In this document: piece after piece, positions 50,690-58,626 of the stretch | How positions within the stretch are numbered: the stretch's first letter is position 1 | How the letters are laid out: every line of letters begins with the position of its first letter | Position numbers and translations under genes: made by a program | Notes under the pieces: model-generated | What the model saw: the letters and a program-made list of their open reading frames with translations, nothing else | Told to the model about the DNA's origin: nothing | The model's database searches: none | From: Flavobacterium humidisoli | GTDB taxonomy: Bacteria > Bacteroidota > Bacteroidia > Flavobacteriales > Flavobacteriaceae | DNA: 64,000 nt | NCBI RefSeq assembly: GCF_023272795.1 | Contig: NZ_CP096829.1 | Span: 3,720,001 to 3,784,000 of the forward strand | Direction of reading: 5' to 3'

Positions 50690-51706
50690 ATGGAAAAAAC
50701 AAAACGTTTTCAGGTTTCGCTCAAAGTCATTTGGGGAAGTTCGATTGCATTGGCAATTCTGGCCTCGATTCCAAAACTGTTTGATGCCGATTCAACACCT
50801 GGAGATATTGTCATAAACTCTTCGATTACATTGCTGTTTTCCCTTTTTATATGGTATTACAACATTTACAGTTTACCGAAATTTTCTGCTAATCATGCCA
50901 ATAAAAGCCTCTTTAACTGGAAACTTCTATTGAGTGTTATTCTAGGGATTGTCTTAATGGTGATTTTGGTAATCGCGCATCAGGAACTGTTTCAGGTTTC
51001 AAAAATGGATGCTCCTATCATGTTCGAGCTTCGAGGAGTTTTAATCAACTTGATTGTATATATGTTTCTGCATTTGCTTTTTCAAAACTACCAAACCCAG
51101 CAGATGGGAGTTGAACTGGAACGCACAAAAGCAGTAAATCTTGGCGCTCAATACGAATTATTGAAACAGCAGGTAAATCCGCATTTTTTATTTAATAGTC
51201 TGAATACGCTGAAATCTATGGTTGATATCCAAGATCCACAGAGTTCAGATTTTATTCTGAAATTATCCGATTTTTATCGTTTTACGCTAGAAAGCCGAAA
51301 AATGGATTTGATTCCGCTTCGAGAAGAAATTCAGATTCTGGATTCGTACGTATATCTGCTTAAAGCGCGTTTTGAAGATGGATTTGTTTTAGAAAATGAA
51401 ATTGATCCAAAGCAATGCGATTCGGCAATTCCTCCTTTTACTTTGCAATTATTAATCGAAAACTGCATCAAACACAATGTTGTTTCTTTAGATAAACCCC
51501 TCAAAATAAAGCTTTACACTGAAAATGAATTTTTGGTAGTAGAAAATAAAATTCAGCTTAAAAGAGGCGCCGTTTCTACAGGTGTTGGTTTAGATAATAT
51601 CAATCAGCGTTTTATGCATTTGATTCACAAAGAAATTGAAATCGATAAAGACGAAACTACTTTTAAAGTTAAAATACCACTAAATTATGACTATCATAAT
51701 AATTGA
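50690..51706 (+). CDS. LytS-type sensor histidine kinase
   Basis: 338 residues. Four membrane helices (about 12-130), then a short coiled coil and the His_kinase domain with LKQQVNPHFLFNSLNTLK (H165) and the ATP-binding start PPFTLQLLIENCIKHNV. It overlaps the response regulator gene by 20 bp. The signal is unknown. Together they form the local LytS/LytTR system lying between the LytTR-type promoters at 45.9-46.8 and 53.5 kb. Confidence 0.94.
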   Translation: MEKTKRFQVSLKVIWGSSIALAILASIPKLFDADSTPGDIVINSSITLLFSLFIWYYNIYSLPKFSANHANKSLFNWKLLLSVILGIVLMVILVIAHQELFQVSKMDAPIMFELRGVLINLIVYMFLHLLFQNYQTQQMGVELERTKAVNLGAQYELLKQQVNPHFLFNSLNTLKSMVDIQDPQSSDFILKLSDFYRFTLESRKMDLIPLREEIQILDSYVYLLKARFEDGFVLENEIDPKQCDSAIPPFTLQLLIENCIKHNVVSLDKPLKIKLYTENEFLVVENKIQLKRGAVSTGVGLDNINQRFMHLIHKEIEIDKDETTFKVKIPLNYDYHNN

Positions 51707-52454
51707 AGATGAAGTAAAAACGGCCAAAGCACTTGGCCAATTAATTCTGAGCATCAGACCCGATGTTCAGATTTTGTCTTATATACAAAGCATTGACGGC
51801 GCAGTAGATTATCTCTCAGAAAACGATCAGCCAGATCTTATTTTTATGGATATTCAGCTAGCAGATGGTCAGTGTTTTGAGATTTTTAAGAATGTTGAGG
51901 TTTTATCGCCGGTCATTTTCTGTACCGCTTTTGATGATTATGCCATCGAAGCTTTTAAGTCAAACGGAATTGATTATGTTTTAAAGCCTTTTTCACGAGA
52001 AAGTATTTCGCAGGCTTTAAAGAAAGCGGGAGAACTGAAAAACTTCTTTCAGAGAAATAAAAAAGTAATGCCCGATTTTGATTATTTGCTGACGCGAAAT
52101 GGCGAAAATAAAGGTAAAAGCAGTTTTTTGGTTTTCAAAAACAATAAATATCAGACGGTTTTAACTGAGAATATTGCGTTTTTCTATATCAAAAATGAAA
52201 CGCCAACGATTATGACTTTAGATAAAAATGAATATCCGTTAACGCAGTCTTTAGACGAAATTCATAAGCTTTTATCTCCAATTCAATTCTTTAGAATCAA
52301 CAGGCAATATTTGGTCAATTTTTCGGCTATTCGAGAAGCAGAACATTATTTCTCGCGTAAAATAATTGTAAAACTGAGCGTGCCAACAGAAGAGAAATTA
52401 TTGGTAGGAAAAGAAAAAGCAACAGCATTTTTAAGTTGGTTAGAAAACCGATAA
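51687..52454 (+). CDS. LytTR-family response regulator
   Basis: 255 residues. The receiver has E7-D8-E9, phospho-acceptor D55 (LIFMDIQLADG) and VLKPF. The LytTR DNA-binding domain (about 150-252) contains ENIAFFYIKNETPTIMTLDK and FFRINRQYLVNFSAI. LytTR proteins bind pairs of direct repeats about two helical turns apart. Three promoters within 7.5 kb carry such pairs with 21-bp spacing, so this protein is the natural candidate to control them. Confidence 0.95.
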   Translation: MTIIIIEDEVKTAKALGQLILSIRPDVQILSYIQSIDGAVDYLSENDQPDLIFMDIQLADGQCFEIFKNVEVLSPVIFCTAFDDYAIEAFKSNGIDYVLKPFSRESISQALKKAGELKNFFQRNKKVMPDFDYLLTRNGENKGKSSFLVFKNNKYQTVLTENIAFFYIKNETPTIMTLDKNEYPLTQSLDEIHKLLSPIQFFRINRQYLVNFSAIREAEHYFSRKIIVKLSVPTEEKLLVGKEKATAFLSWLENR

Positions 52455-52456
52455 AA

Positions 52457-52500
52457 CCAATTAATTTATCATTTTTCAGATAAACTAATTGGCTTGATTT
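52457..52500 (+). terminator. Terminator of the lytS-lytTR operon
   Basis: CCAATTAATTTATC (52457-52470) pairs with GATAAACTAATTGG (52479-52492) except one mismatch, followed by a GATTTT tail. Confidence 0.65.
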
Positions 52501-52580
52501 TATAATCCTGGAAACATAAAACAGCTTATAAAAAACAAAGCTGAAAGTATAAAACAGAGAATGAGAATGATCTTTTTCAT
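52500..52580 (-). CDS. Possible 26-residue hydrophobic peptide
   Basis: The frame MKKIILILCFILSALF then FISCFMFPGL is a lone membrane helix or lipoprotein-like signal, in an otherwise gene-free gap and antisense to the terminator end. Only composition and a good ATG support it. Confidence 0.3.
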   Translation of the reverse strand: MKKIILILCFILSALFFISCFMFPGL

Positions 52581-52644
52581 TGGAAATAATTAAATTAAAA
52601 ATTTGTAGAGGCTATATCAAAACAATCATTTCTCTTTCTGTAAA

Positions 52645-52955
52645 GTTTCGGAGAAGCGAAATATTATCGCGAAGAATATACATTTACAATATAAAACTCC
52701 AGAGGATTCTTTTAGTCTTTTAGTAAGCTTCGGAGAAGCGAAATATCTTTAGCGAAGAATACATATTTACAATATAAAACTCCAGAGGATTCTTTTAGTC
52801 TCTTTAGTAAGCTTCGGAGAAGCGAAATATCTTTAGCGAAGAATATACATTTACAATATAAAACTCCAGAGGATTCTTTTAGTCTCTTTAGTAAGCTTCG
52901 GAGAAGCGAAATATTTATAGCAAAAGAATAAATGTTTGTCAGATAAAGCTCCAGC
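52645..52955. repeat. Tandem array of about 84-bp repeats
   Basis: Units begin GCTTCGGAGAAGCGAAATAT at 52645, 52727, 52811 and 52895 (lengths 82, 84, 84, then a partial, diverged unit). Each contains ACTCCAGAGGATTC. It fills most of the 573-bp gap between the LytTR and DoxX genes. No coding capacity seen. Confidence 0.92.
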
Positions 52956-53004
52956 GGAGCGACATTTTTTTTAAGCTAATAATATTCCGCTCCGCTAGAG
53001 CTTT
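52945..53004 (-). terminator. Hairpin downstream of the DoxX-family gene
   Basis: AAAGCTCCAGCGGAGCG (52945-52961) pairs with 52988-53004 with one mismatch. It lies just past the stop of the minus-strand gene and is partly derived from the tandem repeat. Confidence 0.55.
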
Positions 53005-53027
53005 CTTGTAGAATAGATTTACCTTCC

Positions 53028-53426
53028 TTAAAAGTTTTCGGAAGATGGAATATAAGTTGCAGTATATAATTTTCTAAACATAGCATAAGTTACACTTACC
53101 ATTACAAAGGCAATAATGGCATCGGTTGCAGTACCAAAACCTAAGACAGCAATTTTTGAAAAGAATGCAAAAATAATGTCGAAAAATACGCCTGCGAAAA
53201 CCCATTCTTTCAATCGTAATAATTTGTTTGGAATTAAAAGTGTAATGACTCCTGCTACTTTAAAAACACCGAGAATGTAAATAAAATGTGCAGGATATCC
53301 CAATTGCTGCGTAATTCCCCAAACCAATGGATTGTTTGTTAATTCAAAGAAACCGCTTGCGCCAAACCATAAAGAAGTTAATACTGTTCCTGTCCAATAG
53401 ATAATTTTTGTTGTTTTTGAGTTCAT
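53028..53426 (-). CDS. DoxX-family membrane protein
   Basis: 132 residues, four membrane helices: SLWFGASGFFELTNNPLVWG, GVFKVAGVITLLIPN, WVFAGVFFDIIFAFFSK and IAFVMVSVTYAMF. DoxX-like proteins are associated with redox and oxidative-stress functions but are poorly characterised. The promoter carries the same 21-bp-spaced direct repeats as the cupin and hydrolase promoters, making it the third predicted member of the LytTR regulon. Confidence 0.88.
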   Translation of the reverse strand: MNSKTTKIIYWTGTVLTSLWFGASGFFELTNNPLVWGITQQLGYPAHFIYILGVFKVAGVITLLIPNKLLRLKEWVFAGVFFDIIFAFFSKIAVLGFGTATDAIIAFVMVSVTYAMFRKLYTATYIPSSENF

Positions 53427-53456
53427 GATTTTGATATTTAAAGTTATTTAACGGTA

Positions 53457-53531
53457 CAAATGTGCGTTGAAAGCCTTAAAAACGAAGTCGGAATTATGTT
53501 GAAACGGACAAACTTTAGGGTGAAATGGACA
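53457..53531 (-). promoter_or_regulatory. LytTR-type promoter 3 (DoxX gene)
   Basis: On the minus strand, TGTCCATTTCA (starting at 53531) and TGTCCGTTTCA (53510) are 21 bp apart. The -7 box CACATTTG (one mismatch to TAnnTTTG) starts at 53464, again 46 bp after the second repeat. Confidence 0.85.
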
Positions 53532-53629
53532 GGGAGTGACTTGGTGTTTTTTACCGCAAACTACGCTAAGGTTTTTTTTTTCTAGATTGCGTTTTAAGTT
53601 CACAAAGTTGTGCAAATATTGTGGTTTTT

Positions 53630-53817
53630 AATCTCGCAAAGTCGCAGAGTCGCCAAGAATTTTTATTTTAAAGCCACAGATTAAAAAGATTAAAAGCATT
53701 TCTCTCTCGCAGATTGGGCAGATTCATGGGTTTTTTTCATATTAAAAATAAAATCTGCTCAATCTGCCCAATCTGCGAGAGGTAAAAAACTTCGCGGCTC
53801 TGCGACTTTGCGAGATT
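53630..53817. repeat. Nested perfect inverted repeats
   Basis: Outer arms AATCTCGCAAAGTCGCAGAG (53630-53649) and 53798-53817 are perfectly complementary over 20 bp. Inner arms, beginning CTCTCGCAGATTGGG (53704-53724) and 53761-53781, are perfect over 21 bp. Both families recur elsewhere in the window (19807, 46570, 62170-62700). This fills the 493-bp gap 53427-53919. Confidence 0.92.
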
Positions 53818-53919
53818 AAAAAAATTAAGCACAAGCTTAACAGTTAGTAAGACCTTTGCGAACTTAAAATCACCAGCATTTATATAAAAAAGAACCTTAG
53901 CGTACTTTGCGTTAAAAAA

Positions 53920-54981
53920 CTACACCGACATTTCAGCAATTAAATACTGCATCAATTCGCTTGCTTTATGATGTTTTAAATTGCTTGTATTCTGACCCGA
54001 CCAAAAACTAATCATATCGGTTCTTCCTTGAGCAAGTGCCGCCACTTTTAAAGGTGCGATTAATTTGGTTTGAAGCGGAAAAGGAAGGACTTCGGTTTCA
54101 AAAGGAACAGCATCAGAGATTTTATTCCTGATCATTCGGCCCATTCTTCCTGTGAGCGATTTTGAAACCGTAGTTGGAACATTCGGATTCTGAAATAGCA
54201 TTTCTTTATGAACAGGCGCAGCGCCAGATTCATCTGTAACCATAAAAGCAGTTCCCAATTGTACAGCATCGGCGCCTAATGTCAGAGCTGCAGCGATTCC
54301 TTTTGCATCTATAATTCCGCCTGCTGCAATGATTGGTGTTTTAGTCTTTGCTTTTAATTGCTGTACAAGAGTAAACAATCCTGTAAAAGAATCTTGTGCT
54401 GGTTTAAGGAAAGAAGGTCTGTGTCCGCCAGCTTCAAATCCAGCAGCGATAATTGCATCTACTTCGGCATCTTCTAGAGCAAGCGCTTCTTCTAAAGTTG
54501 TTGCCGCGCCAATGGTTTTTATTCCAAGTTTTCTGCTTTCTTTCAGTATTTCTTTTGATGGAATTCCGAAAATGAAGCTAAAAACAGATGGTTTGAGTTC
54601 GAATACAACTTCAACTTGTTTTTCAAATTTAGAAGGAATATTCGAAGATAAATCAGGAAGAGGAATTCCTAATTCATCAAAATAAGGTTTAAAATTCTGT
54701 TTTATCTTTTCCAGTTTTTCTGGAGGATAATTGAGAAGGCTTTCGTCAACATCATTGACCCATAAATTGATATTGTAAGGTTTGGAAGTAGCGAGTTTAA
54801 TTTCTTTTCCAGCTTCTCGAATTTCTTCGGGAGTTAGGGTATAAGCGCCATAACTGCCCAATCCGCCTGCGTTGCTTACAGAAGCCAATAGAGCGGCAGT
54901 TGAAAAACCACCGCCCATTGGACCTTGTAAAATTGGATACTCAATACCTAGTAATTGTGTTATTTTGGTTGAATTCCACAT
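53920..54981 (-). CDS. Nitronate monooxygenase family flavoprotein
   Basis: 353 residues, FMN-dependent TIM barrel. MWNSTKITQLLGIEYPILQG and GPMGGGFSTAALLASVSNAG, then AGFEAGGHRPSF, AAGGIIDAKGIAAALTLGADA and VQLGTAFMVTDE, are the 2-nitropropane dioxygenase/NMO signatures. It oxidises nitronates such as 3-nitropropionate; some relatives are enoyl reductases or quinone reductases. Last gene of an operon behind the CRP-type promoter at 56944-56989. Confidence 0.9.
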   Translation of the reverse strand: MWNSTKITQLLGIEYPILQGPMGGGFSTAALLASVSNAGGLGSYGAYTLTPEEIREAGKEIKLATSKPYNINLWVNDVDESLLNYPPEKLEKIKQNFKPYFDELGIPLPDLSSNIPSKFEKQVEVVFELKPSVFSFIFGIPSKEILKESRKLGIKTIGAATTLEEALALEDAEVDAIIAAGFEAGGHRPSFLKPAQDSFTGLFTLVQQLKAKTKTPIIAAGGIIDAKGIAAALTLGADAVQLGTAFMVTDESGAAPVHKEMLFQNPNVPTTVSKSLTGRMGRMIRNKISDAVPFETEVLPFPLQTKLIAPLKVAALAQGRTDMISFWSGQNTSNLKHHKASELMQYLIAEMSV

Positions 54982-54987
54982 GGTATT

Positions 54988-55362
54988 TTAATTTACTTTA
55001 GTTGCTAATTTATTGCTGATAACCCATTTGCCATCCACAACGATAAGGCTTAAAAGGTCATAATAATTATACTCAAATATCGGAACTTGAACTTTCGCGA
55101 CAGCGGTATTATTGATAATTTCTAAAGATAAGATTTTCATTTTGAATTCTTCTCCCAATTCCTGTGGACTTTTACGGTTTTTTACACCTTCCAGATATTG
55201 ATTTACGGTTTTAAAATGAGTTTCTCCATTAATATCAAAACCAACAATTGCCTCTTGATGAAAAACACTTCGCAGTAAAGGAACATCACCATTATAAATT
55301 CCGTTAAAATAATTCATAAGCACAGCTGTAATTAGAGCTGCATTTGTGCCAAAATTTTCCAT
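54988..55362 (-). CDS. NTF2-like (lumazine-binding-like) protein
   Basis: 124 residues with an NTF2/SnoaL-like fold of the Lumazine_bd_2 type: MNYFNGIYNGDVPLLRSVFH, EAIVGFDINGETHFKTVNQY and SLIVVDGKWVISNKL. No catalytic residues can be assigned. Inside the operon, 6 bp before the nitronate monooxygenase start. Confidence 0.85.
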   Translation of the reverse strand: MENFGTNAALITAVLMNYFNGIYNGDVPLLRSVFHQEAIVGFDINGETHFKTVNQYLEGVKNRKSPQELGEEFKMKILSLEIINNTAVAKVQVPIFEYNYYDLLSLIVVDGKWVISNKLATKVN

Positions 55363-55383
55363 GATTTTAAGTTTTTGAAGTTA

Positions 55384-56121
55384 TCAAATGCTGTGTCCTG
55401 CAACATGTCCGCCATCTAAATTAATGATTTCGCCCGTTACAAAATTGCTTTCGGCCAAATAAAGAGCCAATTGTGCTACATCGCTAGTTTCTCCAATTCG
55501 TTTCAAAAGATGCAAACCAGCCAAACTATCTGCATTATCTACACCTGTTTTAGCTTGAAGCGGACTTCTAATAATACCTGGAGCAATAGCATTTACACGA
55601 ATATTATTTTTTCCAAATTCTGTAGCAAGCTGTCTCGTAAAAGCATGAACACCACCTTTGCTTGAAATAGGAGCAGTGGCAGGAAATCCGTCGATGGCAT
55701 GATCTACCAAAACAGTTCCGATATTAATAATTGATCCTTCACCTTGCTGCAACATTTGTTTTACGGCTGCTTGGCTTGTAAAATAAGTTCCTTTTAAATT
55801 GATGTTTAAAAAACGATCTAAGTCTTGTTCTTCAACATCTAAGAAAGATTGTGGCTGAAAAATCCCTGCATTGTTTACCAATACATCGACACTCCCGAAA
55901 CGCTCTAAAGCAGTTTGAACTAATTGCTTTCCTGTTGCAATGCGACTTACATCGCCGTGTATCATCGCTAATTGGCTATCATGTCCAAGCTCTTTAAAAG
56001 TAGTTTCAAGATTCTGCAAATTGGCAGAATTGATAACTACATTGTAGCCTTTTTCTAAAAATAATTGAGCTATTGATTTACCGATGCCTGTTGAGGCACC
56101 GGTTACTATAATTGTTTTCAT
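55384..56121 (-). CDS. Short-chain dehydrogenase/reductase
   Basis: 245 residues from the ATG at 56121 (MKTIIVTGASTGIGKSIAQL). A longer frame to 56202 overlaps the tautomerase gene and is rejected. TGASTGIGKS, NNAG in DVLVNNAGIFQP, catalytic Ser near INIGTVL, and the SSKGGVHAF position, where the usual Tyr of YxxxK is not obvious (PISSKGG). This deserves checking, because the catalytic Tyr may be replaced by Ser. Substrate unknown. Middle of the operon. Confidence 0.85.
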   Translation of the reverse strand: MKTIIVTGASTGIGKSIAQLFLEKGYNVVINSANLQNLETTFKELGHDSQLAMIHGDVSRIATGKQLVQTALERFGSVDVLVNNAGIFQPQSFLDVEEQDLDRFLNINLKGTYFTSQAAVKQMLQQGEGSIINIGTVLVDHAIDGFPATAPISSKGGVHAFTRQLATEFGKNNIRVNAIAPGIIRSPLQAKTGVDNADSLAGLHLLKRIGETSDVAQLALYLAESNFVTGEIINLDGGHVAGHSI

Positions 56122-56143
56122 TTTTTTTCTGATTTTAAAGTGA

Positions 56144-56362
56144 TTATTTCTTTTGGGCTGTAATGCCTCTCTCGCGCAATACAGAAACCTGTTCGCCTGC
56201 AAATCCCCAATCGTCTAATTCTATTTCCTGAATCACGATGTGTGTAAGACTGGGATCTTTGTCCAAAACATCTGTTATTAATTGCGTAATTCCAGATATC
56301 AGTTGCTGTTTTTGTTCTCTTGTAACGCCTTCTCGAGTTACTTCAATTTTTACGTATGGCAT
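56144..56362 (-). CDS. 4-oxalocrotonate tautomerase-like protein
   Basis: 72 residues. After Met removal the N-terminus is Pro (MPYVKIEVTREGVTREQ), the catalytic base of the tautomerase superfamily. ISGITQLITDVLDKDPSLTH and VIQEIELDDWGFAG match. May tautomerise enols or act on small unsaturated acids. 12 bp after the YceI gene. Confidence 0.9.
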   Translation of the reverse strand: MPYVKIEVTREGVTREQKQQLISGITQLITDVLDKDPSLTHIVIQEIELDDWGFAGEQVSVLRERGITAQKK

Positions 56363-56374
56363 GATTTCTAGGTA

Positions 56375-56908
56375 TTAAGCAATTTTTGCTGTTAGGTTTA
56401 CATCCAATTCAAATTCGTTGTAAATCAGAGTATCTCCAAGATTGGTGAAGAAATTTCCAGAACGGAATTTCATATCATATTTGGTGCGGTCAATGATGAT
56501 TTTACCAGAAGCTTTCAAATCGTTTTCATTTTTTTTTACTTCCAAATTAAAACCTATTGGATGCGTGATGGCTTTAATAGTAAGATTGCCTTCAATAAAA
56601 TAATCTGAAGAAGATTGTTTAGAAACAGCTTTAATATCTAAAGTTGCTGTCTGAAATTTATCTGTAGAAAAGAAATCGTCTGAAGCCAAATGCCCTGCAA
56701 ATTGCTGATTGGTTGCGGGATCGGTTACATCAAGAATTACGATAGAAGTAGTGTCGATAGTAATATTTCCACCAGTTAGTTCATCATTCGAAAAAGTAAA
56801 AAAGCCTTCTTCAATATTAATTGTTCCGTTGTGTTGTCCAGTAACTTTTTTTCCAATCCAATTTACTTGACTTTCAGTATTCGAAATTTTAAAATTTTTA
56901 GTTTCCAT
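56375..56908 (-). CDS. YceI-family protein (cytoplasmic form)
   Basis: 177 residues, lipocalin-like YceI fold: SQVNWIGKKVTGQHNGTINI, GHLASDDFFSTDKFQTATLD and IIDRTKYDMKFRSGNF are diagnostic. No signal peptide. Binds isoprenoid-type ligands in known members. First gene of the operon behind the CRP-type site. Confidence 0.92.
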   Translation of the reverse strand: METKNFKISNTESQVNWIGKKVTGQHNGTINIEEGFFTFSNDELTGGNITIDTTSIVILDVTDPATNQQFAGHLASDDFFSTDKFQTATLDIKAVSKQSSSDYFIEGNLTIKAITHPIGFNLEVKKNENDLKASGKIIIDRTKYDMKFRSGNFFTNLGDTLIYNEFELDVNLTAKIA

Positions 56909-56943
56909 TATTCTGTATTTTAAATTGTTATTAATTTATGGTA

Positions 56944-56989
56944 CAAAGTAATGGCGACATTCAAAATTGATTACGTGATGTAGATCACA
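56944..56989 (-). promoter_or_regulatory. CRP-type site and -7 box of the YceI-NMO operon
   Basis: TGTGATCTACATCACG on the minus strand (56974-56989) is a TGTGA-N6-TCAC(A/G) site. The -7 box TTACTTTG lies at 56944-56951. The site centre is about 43 bp upstream of the predicted start, close to the class II activation position (-41.5). It starts 4 bp after the stop codon of the Crp/Fnr gene. Confidence 0.75.
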
Positions 56990-56993
56990 TTCG

Positions 56994-57578
56994 TCAGTGC
57001 GCTTTGGAAGCGTTGTATAATCGGCTTAAAGTTTCTCTTGAAACACCTAGGTAAGCTGCAATTAAATGTTTAGGAACAGTGTTGTATAAAGCAGGATAGA
57101 GTGCAAGTAATTCTTCGTATCTCGTTTTGGTGTCATTATTCATAAAAGAAAGCAGTCTTTTCTGAGAAGCGACATAACCGCGATTGGTTCTCCATCTAAA
57201 AAAATGTTCAACTTCGTGTATTTCTTTGCAGATTTTTTCTCGATCCTGATTGGAAAGAGAAAGAATTTCAACATCCGAGACACAATCTACATTAATGGTA
57301 GCTTTAGTTTTGTTGTAAAGCGCCGCATAATCAGAAGCCCACCAAGTTGGCATGGCAAACTGCAGAATGTACATTTTTACTTCATCATTGACATAAAAGG
57401 ACTTTAAACAGCCTGAAATTACAAAATATTCTTTGTCAACTTCCTGACTTTCACTAATAATAGTTTGCCCTTTCTTAAAAGTTTCTGTTTTAAAATGCGA
57501 AAAGAAATAATCAAACTGTTCGTCTGTTAAGGTGACAATTTTAGAAACATGTTCTTTTAATAAAGATTTGGCATCCAT
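56994..57578 (-). CDS. Crp/Fnr-family regulator of the YceI-NMO operon
   Basis: 194 residues. The cNMP-binding-like barrel has FKKGQTIISESQEVDKEYFV and VISGCLKSFYVNDEVKMYIL. The HTH is KHLIAAYLGVSRETLSRLYN. No Fnr cysteine cluster is visible. It precedes the operon on the same strand, and a CRP-type palindrome lies directly after its stop codon, so it is the likely activator. It is divergent from the universal stress protein gene (214-bp gap). Confidence 0.9.
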   Translation of the reverse strand: MDAKSLLKEHVSKIVTLTDEQFDYFFSHFKTETFKKGQTIISESQEVDKEYFVISGCLKSFYVNDEVKMYILQFAMPTWWASDYAALYNKTKATINVDCVSDVEILSLSNQDREKICKEIHEVEHFFRWRTNRGYVASQKRLLSFMNNDTKTRYEELLALYPALYNTVPKHLIAAYLGVSRETLSRLYNASKAH

Positions 57579-57792
57579 CGCTGAAGTTTTAATAAAAGTA
57601 AAAGTAATAAATATTAAAACGGTCAGAGACGATTATTTTTTATGGTTTTTAAAGTAAGAAACAAAAAAGGAAAGGCTGTTTTTTCAGAAATGATATTTTA
57701 CGGTTGAGTCGTTAAAAATGATTATTCAGTTATATAAAAAATGATTGAAGCCTTTATTTAAACAATTTTGCGCAAAAGCTTAATTATATTCT

Positions 57793-58626
57793 ATGAATTC
57801 ACCTCTTACTATAATCGCCGCAACAAATTTTTCTGCCATTGCCACTAATGCAGTTAATTATGCCGCTGGGCTTGCAAAAGCTACAGGAGCAAAATTGGTT
57901 TTATTTAATTCATTTTCATTGAGTGTGCACAGTGCAAACTCGCATATTACTGCAGATGCAATGCAGAAACAGATTGACAAAGCAATTTCTAGACTAGAAA
58001 ATTTATCCAAAGAAATGGCAGATTCGTTTAAAATAGAAACAGCAGCAATTTGCACCTATTCTTTCTTGGAAGATGAGCTTCCAAAAATTATCAAGGAAAC
58101 CAATGCAGATGTGGTTGTAATGGGAATGGCAGAACGTTCTTTTGAACAAGAATTACTAGGAAATTCAACTACAACAGCCATTAAAAATCTTCAAATTCCG
58201 GTTTTGGCAGTTCCTGAAAATGCCCGTTTCTTGAATATCAAAAAAGTGCTATATGCCTGCGATAGTTTGAGTTTTTCGGCCATTAAAAAGTTTAGCTGGA
58301 TCAAAAATGCTTTAGGAGATTTTGGAGCAGAAATCGAATTTTTTAGCGTAGACGAAAAATTAGACGATTTAAAAGAAGAACAGCAGAGAATTTTAATGAA
58401 TTCTAATATCGAAAAAGAATTTGAAGACGTTAAATATCTTTATAAAACCGTAAGATCTAATGCCGTTATCAACGAAATTAAGAAGGAAATAAAGAATTAT
58501 GAGGCCGATTTGCTAATTATGGTGCCTCAAAAATACGGTTTTTGGGATTCTCTGGTACATAGAAGCAAAACTAGAATTTTGGCAGCAGGGCTAGATATAC
58601 CACTATTGTCGTTTCCAAATTATTAA
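57793..58626 (+). CDS. Universal stress protein, two UspA domains
   Basis: 277 residues. First Usp domain (about 3-145): TIIAATNFSAIATNAVNYAA, VVMGMAERSFEQELLGNSTT (the ATP-loop region). Second (about 150-275): KKVLYACDSLSFSAIKKFSW, then DLLIMVPQKYGFWDSLVHRS, which lacks a clear G-2x-G-9x-G loop. Cytoplasmic. Function in stress survival is typical but not specified. Confidence 0.9.
   Translation: MNSPLTIIAATNFSAIATNAVNYAAGLAKATGAKLVLFNSFSLSVHSANSHITADAMQKQIDKAISRLENLSKEMADSFKIETAAICTYSFLEDELPKIIKETNADVVVMGMAERSFEQELLGNSTTTAIKNLQIPVLAVPENARFLNIKKVLYACDSLSFSAIKKFSWIKNALGDFGAEIEFFSVDEKLDDLKEEQQRILMNSNIEKEFEDVKYLYKTVRSNAVINEIKKEIKNYEADLLIMVPQKYGFWDSLVHRSKTRILAAGLDIPLLSFPNY

Noticed and set aside
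52645..52955. Tandem array as a CRISPR
   Set aside because: Units are contiguous 82-84 bp copies without alternating unique spacers, and no cas genes are present.
56122..56202. N-terminal extension of the SDR in the NMO operon
   Set aside because: It overlaps the tautomerase gene and puts 27 atypical residues before the Rossmann motif.
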